Below, one piece after another: positions 45,238 through 55,472 of a stretch of DNA of 59,765 bases. The DNA is taken from the NCBI GenBank assembly GCA_016214265.1, contig JACROU010000047.1:1-59765 (forward strand). Direction: 5' to 3'. The notes under the pieces are model-generated. The model had not been told where the DNA came from. It worked only from the letters and a program-made list of their open reading frames with translations, and made no database searches. The stretch's first letter is position 1. Every line of letters begins with the position of its first letter. Source of the stretch: Candidatus Omnitrophota bacterium. Lineage in GTDB: Bacteria > Omnitrophota > Omnitrophia > Omnitrophales > JACROU01. A program made the position numbers and the translations under genes.

Positions 45238-45978
45238 ATGCTTTTGAAAGATCAGGTGGCGTTAATTACTGGGGGAGCGCAGGGAATCGGCCGTGAAATC
45301 GCGCTAAAGTTTGCGGAAGAAGGCGCGCATGTCGTTATCGTGGATTTAAACAAAGAAAATCTCTCAAAAACAAAATCGGAAATTGAATCTAAGGGCGTGA
45401 AATGCCTCGAGATAGAAGCGAACGTCACTCAATCAGCTCAAGTTGAAGAAGCTGTCAAAAAATGTGTTGACTCTATGGGTCGCATCGATATACTCGTCAA
45501 CAACGCAGGCATTACGCGAGATACGTTGCTCATTCGCATGTCGGAAGAAGATTGGGACTTGGTTCTTACGATTAATCTTAAAGGCACTTTTTTATTCACC
45601 AAAGCAGCCGCAAAGATTATGATGAAGCAGCGTACAGGCCGCATCATAAACATCGCTTCAATCATCGGATTGATGGGTAACGCGGGTCAGGCCAATTACG
45701 GGGCTTCGAAAGCAGGCGTTATTGGGCTGACCAAATCAGCGGCAAAAGAGCTTTGCAAACGAGGCATTAACGTTAATGCCATCGCACCGGGATTCATCAA
45801 AACGGCGATGACAGATAAACTACCAGAAGATATCCGCAATTTGATGCTAACACAGATACCCCTCGAACGATTTGGGCTACCCGAAGATGTCGCAAATGTT
45901 GCTTTGTTCTTAGCTTCAAAGTATTCTAGTTATCTAACTGGACAAGTAATTCAAGTAGATGGCGGTATGTTGATGTAG
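45238..45978 (+). CDS. fabG: 3-oxoacyl-ACP reductase
   Basis: A 246-aa short-chain dehydrogenase from the ATG at 45238, preceded by AAGGGGGA; the frame starts 57 nt earlier but the extra residues are non-conserved. TGGAQGIGREIA binds NADPH; NNAGITRD, the Ser of ASIIG and the YGASK motif form the active site. Reduces beta-ketoacyl-ACP. Confidence 0.96.
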   Translation: MLLKDQVALITGGAQGIGREIALKFAEEGAHVVIVDLNKENLSKTKSEIESKGVKCLEIEANVTQSAQVEEAVKKCVDSMGRIDILVNNAGITRDTLLIRMSEEDWDLVLTINLKGTFLFTKAAAKIMMKQRTGRIINIASIIGLMGNAGQANYGASKAGVIGLTKSAAKELCKRGINVNAIAPGFIKTAMTDKLPEDIRNLMLTQIPLERFGLPEDVANVALFLASKYSSYLTGQVIQVDGGMLM

Positions 45979-46024
45979 TTTTTCGTTGTAATCCTTTTTA
46001 ACACAACCAAGGAGGAATCAAGCA

Positions 46025-46267
46025 ATGGCAGTTAACGATAAAATTACAGAAATCATCGTAGAACAACTTGGCGTTAAACCTGAAGAAGTCACCCCCGAAG
46101 CTTCTTTTGTCGATGATTTGGGTGCTGATTCTTTGGATACTGTAGAACTTGTTATGGCACTTGAAGAAGAGTTCGGAATTGAAATTCCGGATGAAGACGC
46201 CGAAAAGATTCAAACTGTCGGCGATGCCATTAAATACATTGAAGAAAAAGCGAAGAACAAAAAATAA
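46025..46267 (+). CDS. acpP: Acyl carrier protein
   Basis: An 80-aa acidic four-helix protein with phosphopantetheine attachment Ser36 in [19 protein letters not shown] is ideally placed upstream, in keeping with high expression. Carries the growing acyl chain for all neighbouring fab enzymes and PlsX. Confidence 0.97.
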   Translation: MAVNDKITEIIVEQLGVKPEEVTPEASFVDDLGADSLDTVELVMALEEEFGIEIPDEDAEKIQTVGDAIKYIEEKAKNKK

Positions 46268-46290
46268 ATCCTCCTAATTCTAATTTCCTT

Positions 46291-47535
46291 ATGAAACGCA
46301 GGGTCGTCGTCACAGGAATTGGAGTCATCAGTCCTGTTGGCAATACAACGAATGAGTTCTGGGATTCACTGATCCACGGACGGAGCGGAACCGGAAGAGT
46401 CACGCAAGTTGATCCGGATAAATTCCCTTCAAAAGTGGCCGCTGAAGTTAAGAACTTTGATCCGTCAATGTGGATGAGCCCTAAGGAAAAAAAGAAAACC
46501 GACCGTTTCGTCCAATTCGCCCTCGCCGCCAGTGAAATGGCGGTTAAAGATTCTAAAATCGATTTTTCCAAAGAAGACCCGCAAGTATGCGGTGTCTTCA
46601 TTGGATCGGGCATCGGCGGTCTACACACCATCGAAGAACAACATCAGGTCATGCTTGAAAAGGGACCTGACCGTATCTCTCCATTTTTTATCCCGATGTT
46701 AATCGTCAACATGGCCTCCGGAAAGGTTTCCATTCAGTTTGGCTTGAAGGGGCCTAATTCCTGTGTCGCAACGGCCTGTGCGACTGGGGCTCATGCTTCG
46801 GGCGATGCCTATAAAATTATTCAGCGGGGAGAAGCTGACGTCATGATTGCTGGCGGCTCTGAGGCTTGTATTACGCCATTGGGTTTTGGCGGATTCGCCG
46901 CTCTAAAAGCACTTTCATGCTTAAATGATACGCCCGAAAGCGCCTCGAGACCTTTTGACGCAACTCGTGACGGTTTTGTGATGGGAGAGGGATGCGGCAT
47001 TATGGTGCTTGAAGAGCTTGAGCATGCAAAAAAGCGTGGCGCTCATATTTATGCTGAAATCGTTGGTTATGGAATGACTTCAGACGCCAGCCACATCACG
47101 GCACCCGATCCGAAAGGCGAGGGGGGAACCCAATGTATGATTCGCGCCATGAGAGATGCCGGCGTTAAGCCAGAGCAGGTCAACTATATTAACGCGCACG
47201 GAACAGCAACTCCGATGAATGACCGAGTTGAAACTCTGGCAATTAAAGGAGCTTTTGGGGATGCGCTTGCAAGAAAAGTTCAGATCAGTTCGACCAAGTC
47301 GATGACCGGACATCTTTTGGGTGCCGCTGGCAGTATTGAAACCATTGTTTGCTGCAAAGTCATTGAAACCGGTATCATCCCCCCAACCATCAATCTCCAT
47401 CACCCAGATCCTGATTGTGATTTGGACTATGTTCCAAATCAAGCACGGCAAGCGAAAGTGGATATCTGCCTCACGAATTCCCTTGGTTTTGGCGGTCACA
47501 ACGCTACTCTTTGCGTCCGAAAATTCAAAGAATAA
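46291..47535 (+). CDS. fabF: Beta-ketoacyl-ACP synthase II
   Basis: A 414-aa condensing enzyme. Catalytic Cys163 in [11 protein letters not shown], the two His in [11 protein letters not shown] and [12 protein letters not shown]. It elongates acyl-ACP and closes the fab cluster. No clear terminator follows; the 130-nt gap to smc shows only an AT-rich stretch. Confidence 0.97.
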   Translation: MKRRVVVTGIGVISPVGNTTNEFWDSLIHGRSGTGRVTQVDPDKFPSKVAAEVKNFDPSMWMSPKEKKKTDRFVQFALAASEMAVKDSKIDFSKEDPQVCGVFIGSGIGGLHTIEEQHQVMLEKGPDRISPFFIPMLIVNMASGKVSIQFGLKGPNSCVATACATGAHASGDAYKIIQRGEADVMIAGGSEACITPLGFGGFAALKALSCLNDTPESASRPFDATRDGFVMGEGCGIMVLEELEHAKKRGAHIYAEIVGYGMTSDASHITAPDPKGEGGTQCMIRAMRDAGVKPEQVNYINAHGTATPMNDRVETLAIKGAFGDALARKVQISSTKSMTGHLLGAAGSIETIVCCKVIETGIIPPTINLHHPDPDCDLDYVPNQARQAKVDICLTNSLGFGGHNATLCVRKFKE

Positions 47536-47665
47536 TCTTTCAAAAACATCCTTTATTTCCCAATAAAAACTGTTAAAATCTCTCGTCTTAAGTGTTTTTT
47601 CTGCCTCAACTTATCAACCCAAAATGAGCCTATCCGAAAGGATTTGGCTAGAAATCGCTAAAAGA

Positions 47666-50600
47666 ATGAGCCTGAAAAAAATAGAAATTTTCGGATTTAA
47701 ATCTTTTGCGGATAGAACCGAAGTTGTCTTCGAACCCGGCGTAACTTGTGTTGTAGGACCAAACGGCTGTGGAAAAAGCAATATTTCGGACTCAATCCGT
47801 TGGGTTTTGGGGGAACGAAGCGCAAAATTGCTGCGTGGTTCCAAGATGGAAGACGTCATTTTTAATGGAACCGATTATCGAAAGCCACTGGGGTTCTCCG
47901 AAGTTCATCTGACCATAGATAATCGCAACAAAATCCTGCCGATCGAGTACGAAGAAGTGGTGATCAGCCGAAAAATTTACCGCTCCGGTGAAAGCGAATA
48001 TTCCATCAACAAAACCATCTGCCGTTACAAAGACATTCAAGATCTGATTTTGGATACAGGCATCGGGTCAAACTCGTATTCCATGATCGAACAAGGCCGG
48101 ATTGATTACATCCTATCAGCAGATCCGGACGAGCGCCGGTTTTTGATTGAGGAAGCCGCGGGAATTTCCAAATTCAAAACTAAAAAAGAAGAGGCGATCA
48201 AGAAACTGGAGCGCACTGAAGAAAATCTTCTGCGTCTCGGGGACATCATTGCTGAAGTTGAGAAAAATATTAAATACGCAGAAAGACAGGCGAAACGGGC
48301 AGAAAAATACCGCGAGCAATTCGACACTCTAAAAAAACTGGAGATCAAAAAAGCCAGCTGGGAGTTAAACAATCTTGATTCAATCAAAACTGAATTGGAA
48401 ACAAAAAAATTAGAGATGTTAAAGCGGCAAACTGAGCTTCAGACAAATTTCGCCGAGAAGGAATCGTCACTGAAAGAGAACCGAAACAAAATCCAGAATC
48501 TCGAGTCCGACCTGAGCTTTGGCGAACTGAAAAAAATCGAACTTGTATCAAAAATCAATTCGCTCCGCGACAAAATATATTTTAATGTCGAACGCATCGG
48601 CTCGCTTAAAAATCAGTGGCTGGAAGCAGAAGGTGAAATTGCGTCGAGTGAGGAACAGATCAAATCGCTACGGCAGGAAATTGAAAAAACCGAAAAGGAA
48701 GTGATCGTCAAGGAAACGGAACTTGCCGCGAGGGAGCGGGAGCTTGATATTATCCGTCAAACTCTCGAAAAAGAAAAAGAAAAATATTTTTCAATCAAGA
48801 AATCTCTTGAGGAGTTGCGCTCCAAACAGCTGGTTATTGCTCGGGAAAAGAGCGAACATCATAATGAAAAAGTCAGGCTCGAATCCAGCATTTCCGGTAA
48901 CCGAGCAAGAACGGAACAAAAATCCCGTGAACTTGAATCCCTCAATCAGGACGGCCAAAGTCTGCAAACACAAATTTCCAAGATCAGGGAGAACGAAAAA
49001 CAATTAGCCGAACAAAAATCGATTTTGGAGGAATCCTTAGGCGTCGTTCAAGAGAATTTAAGAATTAAAGAGACGGAAATTGATGGCGTACTTTCCCGCA
49101 TGCTGAAGGCTGAAGACCGTCGAAAAGAAATCCGGGCGCACATAGATGTTCTGACGGGAAAAATCTCGCTTCAAAACACCGGAGGGGTTTTCAAAGAATT
49201 TGACGAGCGCCGCAAAGATGTCTCCTCAAAACTTTTTGGCAAAGCATGGTTCTTGAAAGAATCCGTAAAGCCAAAATCGGGACGGGAAGAAATATTCCAT
49301 CAACTTCTCTCGGTCTTTTCAGAGGACGTGCTTATATTTAACATTCACGATGCTTTTTCTGAAATCAAGACATTAACTCAAAAGTCATCAGCGTTTCCTA
49401 TTGTTTCCCTTCTTACAAACGACTTGAACGTCACCCCTGCAACTTTTTGCTGGAGCGGGCTTGAATTTGTTCCAATCTCCGAACACATCGACTTTAACAA
49501 TTCATCAAAACTTTTCACAAACACCTACTCATCATCAAAACTGGGCGAGGAGCTGATCGCTCTTGACATTCAACAAATTACGAGCGACAAGCAGATTCTT
49601 TCCTCCGACGGTATTCTGATTGGCCCGGGAGCGTTTATCACGTTTCCAAAAGGAAAAGATAGCGGGTTTTCAACGGACCAGATCTCAGAATTGACACCTG
49701 AAAAGGAAATGTTAGAGCATCAACTCGCTGAATACGAAGAGCGCGAGAAACGTCTAAAGCGGGAGAAGGCAGAGATGAGTGAAGGCGGTTCCAGGGTTCA
49801 GGAAGATTTACAGAAAATCCGCACTGAGCTGGAATCAGAATTCAAACTGGGAACCTCTCTGGTTGCTACCATGGATCGCATTCAGGAGAAAATTAGCTTT
49901 TTAAGCAAAGAGCTTGAGACATCCAATCTTGAGACGCTTAATTTCGAAAAATTGATCCAAGAGCACACACTCAAAACCGCCGAGTTGGACGGTGAAGAAA
50001 ACACTCTTCAGCAAGAACTGACAAGATTGAACCAATTTGAGCAAGAACAATCGTCGGTACTCGAAGCGGAAAAAATGAAACAGGTTCGTCACGAAACCGA
50101 AGTAACCAGTCTACGTGAAAGGTTTATTCTGCTTTCATCACATCTGAAACAATCTCGTGATGCCGTACAGACTGAAACCAATACTTATTCCACCGAAATT
50201 GATGAGATGGTTAAGACTCAGTCAGAAACAGATATTAGTCTGGCGAATGTTAAAGAACATCTGGAATCTGAGCGCAGGCTTACTGAAACCTTCGAGCAAG
50301 AAGTTGATTCACTGCGTTCAGCTCTTGAAACATTAAAGGAAGAATTACACCAAGCAGATTACAAAGCAATGGAATCCGGATATGCTAAAAATTCCATTCT
50401 TGATCGTGTACGCCAGGCATACAAAATTGATTTAGAAAGTGAAACCAATCACATTCCGTTATCCGAAAGTGAAAATATTGACGAAATCAGCACCCAGATC
50501 ACGGCTTTGAAAGAGAAGCTGGAATCTTACGGAGCGGTCAATCTGTTGGCTGTTGACGAATTTAATGAACTTAAAACCCGCTTTGATTTTCTCGTCACTC

Positions 50601-51166
50601 AAAAAACAGACTTGGTGAATGCGCGTGATGCGCTTCTCGACGCGATCCGGAAAATAAACAGAACCACCAAACAGTTATTTGAGGACACTTTTAAAGCCGT
50701 TCAAATTAATTTTCAGGGCTTTTTTGAGACTCTCTTCAAGGGGGGGCATGCACAGCTAACGCTTTTGGATGAAGACAATCCGCTGGAGTCGGGAATCGAA
50801 ATTATGGTTCGTCCTCCTGGGAAAAAGTTGCAGCAAATTTCTCTGCTTTCCGGCGGCGAGAAAGCTCTAACCGCTATTGCGCTTTTATTCTCTCTGTTCA
50901 AAATCAAACCCTCGCCATTTTGTGTTTTGGACGAAGTGGATGCTCCACTCGACGAGGCCAATATTGACAGGTTTTTAACAGTCCTTCGAAGCTTTTTAGA
51001 TTCAACTCAATTTATTATCATCACCCATAATCGTAAAACCATTTCAATGGGAGACGCGCTTTACGGCGTAACAATGGAAGAGACAGGCGTTTCAAAAATT
51101 GTTTCGGTCCGTGTGAGCCAAAGCGAAAAATCAACTCAACTGTTGAGCCCCGCTGAAATCGCTTAG
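47666..51166 (+). CDS. smc: Chromosome segregation protein SMC
   Basis: About 1166 aa from the ATG at 47666 (SLKKIEIFGFKSFADRTE), the usual SMC start; an upstream ATG at 47624 adds 14 unlikely residues. Walker A GPNGCGKSN lies near residue 31, two long coiled coils flank a hinge at about 505-660, and the C-terminal head has LSGGEKALTA near 1060 and Walker B CVLDEVDAPLDEAN near 1087. With ScpA and ScpB (not in the window) it condenses and segregates the chromosome. Full length is normal. Confidence 0.97.
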   Translation: MSLKKIEIFGFKSFADRTEVVFEPGVTCVVGPNGCGKSNISDSIRWVLGERSAKLLRGSKMEDVIFNGTDYRKPLGFSEVHLTIDNRNKILPIEYEEVVISRKIYRSGESEYSINKTICRYKDIQDLILDTGIGSNSYSMIEQGRIDYILSADPDERRFLIEEAAGISKFKTKKEEAIKKLERTEENLLRLGDIIAEVEKNIKYAERQAKRAEKYREQFDTLKKLEIKKASWELNNLDSIKTELETKKLEMLKRQTELQTNFAEKESSLKENRNKIQNLESDLSFGELKKIELVSKINSLRDKIYFNVERIGSLKNQWLEAEGEIASSEEQIKSLRQEIEKTEKEVIVKETELAARERELDIIRQTLEKEKEKYFSIKKSLEELRSKQLVIAREKSEHHNEKVRLESSISGNRARTEQKSRELESLNQDGQSLQTQISKIRENEKQLAEQKSILEESLGVVQENLRIKETEIDGVLSRMLKAEDRRKEIRAHIDVLTGKISLQNTGGVFKEFDERRKDVSSKLFGKAWFLKESVKPKSGREEIFHQLLSVFSEDVLIFNIHDAFSEIKTLTQKSSAFPIVSLLTNDLNVTPATFCWSGLEFVPISEHIDFNNSSKLFTNTYSSSKLGEELIALDIQQITSDKQILSSDGILIGPGAFITFPKGKDSGFSTDQISELTPEKEMLEHQLAEYEEREKRLKREKAEMSEGGSRVQEDLQKIRTELESEFKLGTSLVATMDRIQEKISFLSKELETSNLETLNFEKLIQEHTLKTAELDGEENTLQQELTRLNQFEQEQSSVLEAEKMKQVRHETEVTSLRERFILLSSHLKQSRDAVQTETNTYSTEIDEMVKTQSETDISLANVKEHLESERRLTETFEQEVDSLRSALETLKEELHQADYKAMESGYAKNSILDRVRQAYKIDLESETNHIPLSESENIDEISTQITALKEKLESYGAVNLLAVDEFNELKTRFDFLVTQKTDLVNARDALLDAIRKINRTTKQLFEDTFKAVQINFQGFFETLFKGGHAQLTLLDEDNPLESGIEIMVRPPGKKLQQISLLSGGEKALTAIALLFSLFKIKPSPFCVLDEVDAPLDEANIDRFLTVLRSFLDSTQFIIITHNRKTISMGDALYGVTMEETGVSKIVSVRVSQSEKSTQLLSPAEIA

Positions 51167-51190
51167 CAAACAAGGAGGCATAATAAACAC

Positions 51191-51646
51191 ATGAAGATCA
51201 GAAAAGAGATTGCAGGATTAATGTTACTGATATTCGCTATTTCAGGATGCGAAACGACACTGAACGAACCTGCTACAGGCGCACTTGCTGGCGGTGCCGC
51301 TGGCGCTGGACTCGGGGCACTTATCGGCAGTCAATCAGGCCACGCTGGTGTCGGAACCGCTATTGGAGCGGGATCGGGAGCGCTTTTAGGTGCCATGGTA
51401 GGTGAGGGCATGCGACGTTCCAAAGAGTCCGCAAAACGTGAAATTCGCGAAGAAATGCAGCAGCAGCAAGCTCAAGGGCAATATCCGCCGGCTCAATATG
51501 CCCCTCAACAGGGATATCAACAGCCTGCAGCTCAGGGACAGGTTCAGGAAGTTCACACCAAATATAATCCTAAAACAGGTCAAACATTTCCGGAACGTTT
51601 CAAATATGATCCCGTTACCGGTGATGAATTGAAGTATTTACAGTAA
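51191..51646 (+). CDS. Glycine-zipper lipoprotein
   Basis: A 151-aa exported lipoprotein: signal peptide with lipobox ISGC (Cys20), then a glycine zipper (GALAGGAAGAGLGALIG ... GAGSGALLGAMVGEGM) that packs two membrane helices, a charged coiled segment, a Gln/Pro/Tyr-rich linker and a C-terminal YNPKTGQTFPERFKYDP motif. Likely outer-membrane anchored; function unknown. AAGGAGG precedes the ATG by 12 nt. Confidence 0.85.
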   Translation: MKIRKEIAGLMLLIFAISGCETTLNEPATGALAGGAAGAGLGALIGSQSGHAGVGTAIGAGSGALLGAMVGEGMRRSKESAKREIREEMQQQQAQGQYPPAQYAPQQGYQQPAAQGQVQEVHTKYNPKTGQTFPERFKYDPVTGDELKYLQ

Positions 51647-51662
51647 CTAGCCATCAGCGATC

Positions 51663-51710
51663 AGCTGTCAGCCATCAGCAAGATTTTAGTTTTGCAGAGA
51701 GCTGACAGCT
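51663..51710. repeat. Inverted repeat between lipoprotein gene and pgsA
   Basis: AGCTGTCAGC (51663-51672) pairs with GCTGACAGCT (51701-51710), a 10-bp stem with a 28-nt loop. The segment is built from short units such as ATCAGC and TAGCTGA that recur from 51653 to 51723, a style common to dispersed intergenic repeats. No T-run follows, so it is not a standard terminator. Confidence 0.6.
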
Positions 51711-51730
51711 AATAGCTGAAAGCTAACTTT

Positions 51731-52282
51731 ATGAATCTTGCAAATTCTCTGACACTCTCACGCATTCTATTAGTACCCGTTTTTATCACGCTGATTGCAT
51801 ATTACGATGGGACGAATGAGTTCTTCCGTTATGCGGCTCTGGGGGTGTTTTCATTGTGCTGTTTAACGGATGCCATCGATGGTTATGTGGCCCGAGTGTT
51901 TCATCAAAGAACAGCGATCGGAACGCTTCTGGATCCTGTTGCTGACAAATTACTTCTCGTCAGTGCCTTCATCAGCATTTTTCTTCAAGGAACTTTTTAT
52001 TTAAAACCGCCTATTTGGGTGGTTATCGTTATCACATCGCGGGACGCACTAATCATCTTGGGGCTTTTGATTCTTTTTTTTACGACAGGGAAAATTACTG
52101 CAATGCCAAATCTTCTGGGAAAAGCCACAACGGTCTGTCAAATGTTAACCGTGATTCTTCTATTATTTCAGAACTCCATCGTCCCAATTTTCTGGTATCT
52201 CACCGCCACATTAACCATCCTTTCCGGCGCTGTTTATATCATCCGTGAGGGGAGGCGGCTTCGTGAAATCACCCTCTCTTAA
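51731..52282 (+). CDS. pgsA: CDP-diacylglycerol-glycerol-3-phosphate 3-phosphatidyltransferase
   Basis: A 183-aa membrane protein starting MNLANSLTLSRILLVP. The CDP-alcohol motif is complete: Asp47, Asp50, Gly51, Ala54, Arg55, Gly64, Asp68 and Asp72 (DAIDGYVAR ... GTLLDPVADKLL). Makes phosphatidylglycerol phosphate. It is a useful contrast to the variant at 6117, where the last Asp is His. Confidence 0.93.
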   Translation: MNLANSLTLSRILLVPVFITLIAYYDGTNEFFRYAALGVFSLCCLTDAIDGYVARVFHQRTAIGTLLDPVADKLLLVSAFISIFLQGTFYLKPPIWVVIVITSRDALIILGLLILFFTTGKITAMPNLLGKATTVCQMLTVILLLFQNSIVPIFWYLTATLTILSGAVYIIREGRRLREITLS

Positions 52283-53576
52283 ACTGCCTCTTGTCGCGAT
52301 TGCCGGTCGGCCTAATGTCGGAAAATCCACACTCTTCAATCGGCTTGCAGAAAAAAGAAAATCAATCGTCCAGCGTGAAAGCGGTACCACGCGCGACCGG
52401 ATTTATGAAAACATTTCCTGGTGCGGCAAGAATTTCCGAATCGTCGACACCGGCGGATTCCAATTCGCGAAAGAAAACACACTGGAATCCAAAGTGGACC
52501 GGGAAGTAGTCAAAGCGCTCGAAGAATCGGCTTTAATTCTTTTAATCGTTGATGGTGAAGCCGGACTCACTACTGTCGATGAACGTTTCGCCGACACGTT
52601 GCGTAGAGTGAACCGCAAAGTCATTGTCGTCGTCAACAAATTAGACGTGAAAGAAGTTTCGGTTAAATTTTCCGAATTCTTCCACCTCGGCTTTGACAAA
52701 ATCTTGAAAATTTCAGCAACGCACGGCATGGGGATCGGAGAACTTCTGGATGAGATTGTCGATGACCTTCCTGATCACGCAGAAGAAATGAAAGAAGACC
52801 CTTTTCTTTTCAGCCTTTCAATTGTTGGTGAACCCAACGTGGGAAAATCCACGTACTTAAACCGCCTCCTCAATCAAGAACGTGTGATCGTTTCTCCCAT
52901 TCCCGGTACCACGCGCGACACTGTGGAAGAATTGTTCAGTATTGATGGAAAACTGATTCGCCTCGTGGATACCGCTGGAATTCGACAGGGCAAAAAAATC
53001 AAATCGGCCACGGAACTTTTCAGTTTTTCACGTACCCGCGAAGCCATTTCTATGGCCGATGTGGTGGTGCTGCTCTTTGATGCAACCCACGGAATTCGCC
53101 GAGATTCCAAAATGGTAGTTGATCAAATTCTTGCGGAAAAAAAAGGGCTCATCCTTGTTGCCAATAAATGGGACTTGGCCAAAGAAAGAAACTGGGCACA
53201 ATATCAGTCCGATTTTTACCGTGAAATTAATTACCTTGAGAACTATCCGCTTTTTTGCATGTCCGGCCTCGTGGGCAAAAATGTCCTGAAGCCGATTCAG
53301 GAATCTTTCAAAGTTTTTAACAATTATTCTCGTAAATTTACGACACACGAACTCAACGTTTTCCTCGAAAAAATAAAAAAAACATCACCGCCTCAGGGGA
53401 CCAGGCTCAAATATCTGGTTCAGACCGGATTCCGGCCGCTCAGATTCAATCTGTTCGTGCGGCACAAAGAAAAATCACCCAAACATTATTGGAATTTCTT
53501 CGAGCATCAATTTCTAGAATATTTTAAGATGTCGGGTGTAGGTATCCGTCTCCATCTTATGGAGGAAAAGGAATGA
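52263..53576 (+). CDS. der: Ribosome-assembly GTPase Der (EngA)
   Basis: About 437 aa from the GTG at 52263, with GAGGGGAGG 8 nt upstream; a GTG at 52245 is possible. Two tandem GTPase domains: GRPNVGKST near residue 16, DTGG and NKLD; then GEPNVGKST near residue 190, DTAGIR and NKWD. A C-terminal KH-like domain follows. Acts in 50S subunit assembly. Overlaps pgsA by 20 nt. Confidence 0.96.
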   Translation: MKSPSLKLPLVAIAGRPNVGKSTLFNRLAEKRKSIVQRESGTTRDRIYENISWCGKNFRIVDTGGFQFAKENTLESKVDREVVKALEESALILLIVDGEAGLTTVDERFADTLRRVNRKVIVVVNKLDVKEVSVKFSEFFHLGFDKILKISATHGMGIGELLDEIVDDLPDHAEEMKEDPFLFSLSIVGEPNVGKSTYLNRLLNQERVIVSPIPGTTRDTVEELFSIDGKLIRLVDTAGIRQGKKIKSATELFSFSRTREAISMADVVVLLFDATHGIRRDSKMVVDQILAEKKGLILVANKWDLAKERNWAQYQSDFYREINYLENYPLFCMSGLVGKNVLKPIQESFKVFNNYSRKFTTHELNVFLEKIKKTSPPQGTRLKYLVQTGFRPLRFNLFVRHKEKSPKHYWNFFEHQFLEYFKMSGVGIRLHLMEEKE

Positions 53577-54187
53577 TTCCTTTTATCCTGTTTCTTGCCG
53601 CAAGTTATCTCATCGGAGCCATTCCAACCGCTTTTATCGCCGGCAAACTGGCAAAAGGAATCGACATCCGCGATCATGGAAGCGGCAACGTGGGAGCTTC
53701 TAACGTATTTCGCGTTATCGGCAAGGGATGGGGAAGCGCTGTGCTCACATTCGATATGCTAAAAGGATTCGTCCCTGCTTTTTTCTTCCCGCTTTATTAT
53801 CACACTGACTCAAAACTGCTCGGCCTTTTATTTGGCATCGCCGCCGTCGTGGGCCACAATTGGACAGTTTTTCTGAAATTCAAAGGCGGAAAAGGCGTCG
53901 CTACCTCGGCGGGTGTCTTTTTGGGTATTCTGCCAAAAGCCGTGCTTGGCGCAGCTATCGTCTGGATTGTTACCGTCGCCGTCACGAATTACATCGCAGT
54001 AGGATCCATGACCGCGGCATTTTCGCTCATTCTTTTTATCGCTCTGTTCTACCGGAACATCCCCGAATTCTGGCTCCTCGATACTGTCAGCTTTCTGATG
54101 GCTTGTTTGACCGTGTATATGCACCGGTCCAATATTGACCGTCTGCGTAAAGGTGCGGAACATAAAGTCTTCAAGCGCAAAAGCTAA
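53573..54187 (+). CDS. plsY: Acyl-phosphate glycerol-3-phosphate acyltransferase PlsY
   Basis: A 204-aa membrane protein with five or so helices and the motifs SYLIGAIPTAFIAGK, DHGSGNVGASNVFR and FKGGKGVATSAGVFLG. It acylates glycerol-3-phosphate using the acyl-phosphate made by PlsX. ATGA overlap with der, as in many bacteria. Confidence 0.96.
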   Translation: MIPFILFLAASYLIGAIPTAFIAGKLAKGIDIRDHGSGNVGASNVFRVIGKGWGSAVLTFDMLKGFVPAFFFPLYYHTDSKLLGLLFGIAAVVGHNWTVFLKFKGGKGVATSAGVFLGILPKAVLGAAIVWIVTVAVTNYIAVGSMTAAFSLILFIALFYRNIPEFWLLDTVSFLMACLTVYMHRSNIDRLRKGAEHKVFKRKS

Positions 54188-54190
54188 CAA

Positions 54191-54219
54191 TTGCCTTAAC
54201 CCCTTAACCCCTCTATAAT
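54191..54219 (+). promoter_or_regulatory. recA promoter
   Basis: TTGCCT (54191-54196), 17-nt spacer, TATAAT (54214-54219). TAGGAGAAAG precedes the ATG at 54269. I see no LexA box of the E. coli or Bacillus type. Confidence 0.7.
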
Positions 54220-54268
54220 ATCGAGTTCCCGGAAACCCTATTTTCGAACGCTTAATAGGAGAAAGAAA

Positions 54269-55393
54269 ATGTCTGAAAAAGCAAAAACCGTAGAAAAGAA
54301 GTTCAAAGTCGACGAAGTCAAAGTGAAAGTCTCTGAGGTTCAGAGCAAGAAGGAAAGCGCTGAAAAGCAGAAGTTCCTTCAGGCCGCTTTGGCAAATATC
54401 GAAAAACAGTTCGGAAAAGGGTCTATCATGAAACTCGGCGACGGCCGGCTTTCGATGGATCAAATTGATTCCATCCCGACAGGGTCTGTGATGCTGGATA
54501 TGTGCATCGGAATCGGCGGCGTCCCTCGCGGACGTATCGTCGAAATTTTCGGACCGGAATCCAGCGGCAAAACCACTCTGACACTTTCCATCGTGTCCCA
54601 ATTGCAGCGTATGGGAGGAACCGCCGCGTTTATCGACGTGGAATACGCCATGGATCCCATTTACGCCGAGAAGCTTGGGGTGAAAGTGGATGATCTGATC
54701 ATTTCTCAGCCCGATAACGGGGAGCAAGCCCTCCAAATCGTGGAGGCCCTCGTAAAGTCCAACGCGGTGGATTTGGTTGTCATCGACTCCGTCGCCGCAC
54801 TTGTTCCGAAGGCGGAAATCGAGGGAGACATCGGTGACTCGTTTATGGGCACACAAGCGCGTTTGATGTCGCAGGCGCTTCGCAAATTGACCGCCATTAT
54901 TTCAAAGTCAAAAACCTGCGTCATTTTCATCAATCAAATCCGCGAAAAAATCGGTGTGATGTTCGGAAACCCCGAGACCACACCGGGCGGAAAAGCGCTG
55001 AAGTTTTATTCGTCACTTCGATTAGACATCCGCCGCATCGGCGCCATTAAAAAAGGCGAGGACAATGTCGGCAATCGAGTCCGCGTGAAAGTGGTGAAGA
55101 ATAAGTGCGCACCTCCATTCCGCAGCGCTGAGTTCGATATCTATTTTGACGAAGGGATTTCGCGCTCTTCCAGCATCATTGACCTTGCGGTTGATACCAA
55201 TGTCTTTGAGAAATCCGGCACGTGGCTGTCCTACAACGGCGAGCGTATCGGACAAGGCCGTGACAATGTCAGAGCCTGGCTAAGGCAAAACCCGAAAGTA
55301 CTTGAGGAAGTCGAAGCCAAAGTGAAAGATGAGCTTCGCAAAAAAGAAGCTTCCGGAGTCGCGATCGCAGTAGGCGCTGGCGCAGCTGACTAA
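54269..55393 (+). CDS. recA: Recombinase RecA
   Basis: A 374-aa recombinase. The family core starts near residue 35 ([20 protein letters not shown]); Walker [10 protein letters not shown] is at about 95, and [26 protein letters not shown] and [17 protein letters not shown] follow. The N-terminus has about 25 extra Lys/Glu/Val-rich residues compared with most RecA. Drives homologous recombination and the SOS response. Confidence 0.97.
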   Translation: MSEKAKTVEKKFKVDEVKVKVSEVQSKKESAEKQKFLQAALANIEKQFGKGSIMKLGDGRLSMDQIDSIPTGSVMLDMCIGIGGVPRGRIVEIFGPESSGKTTLTLSIVSQLQRMGGTAAFIDVEYAMDPIYAEKLGVKVDDLIISQPDNGEQALQIVEALVKSNAVDLVVIDSVAALVPKAEIEGDIGDSFMGTQARLMSQALRKLTAIISKSKTCVIFINQIREKIGVMFGNPETTPGGKALKFYSSLRLDIRRIGAIKKGEDNVGNRVRVKVVKNKCAPPFRSAEFDIYFDEGISRSSSIIDLAVDTNVFEKSGTWLSYNGERIGQGRDNVRAWLRQNPKVLEEVEAKVKDELRKKEASGVAIAVGAGAAD

Positions 55394-55423
55394 TATTTAG
55401 CAGTCACTTTTAACCGATAACCA

Positions 55424-55467
55424 AAACGGCTCCCTTAGCAAATCATTTCGGGAGCCGTTTCTTTTTT
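55424..55467 (+). terminator. Rho-independent terminator between recA and recX
   Basis: AAACGGCTCCC (55424-55434) pairs perfectly with GGGAGCCGTTT (55450-55460), 11 bp with a 15-nt loop, followed by C and six T (55462-55467). It ends 5 nt before the recX ATG, so recX is expressed only by readthrough, a known way to keep RecX low relative to RecA. Confidence 0.9.
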
Positions 55468-55472
55468 CACTC

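Noticed and set aside
53828-54856. 342-codon open frame on the minus strand over plsY and recA
   Set aside because: It runs antisense to two clear housekeeping genes and has no recognisable domain; it is a by-product of their codon usage.
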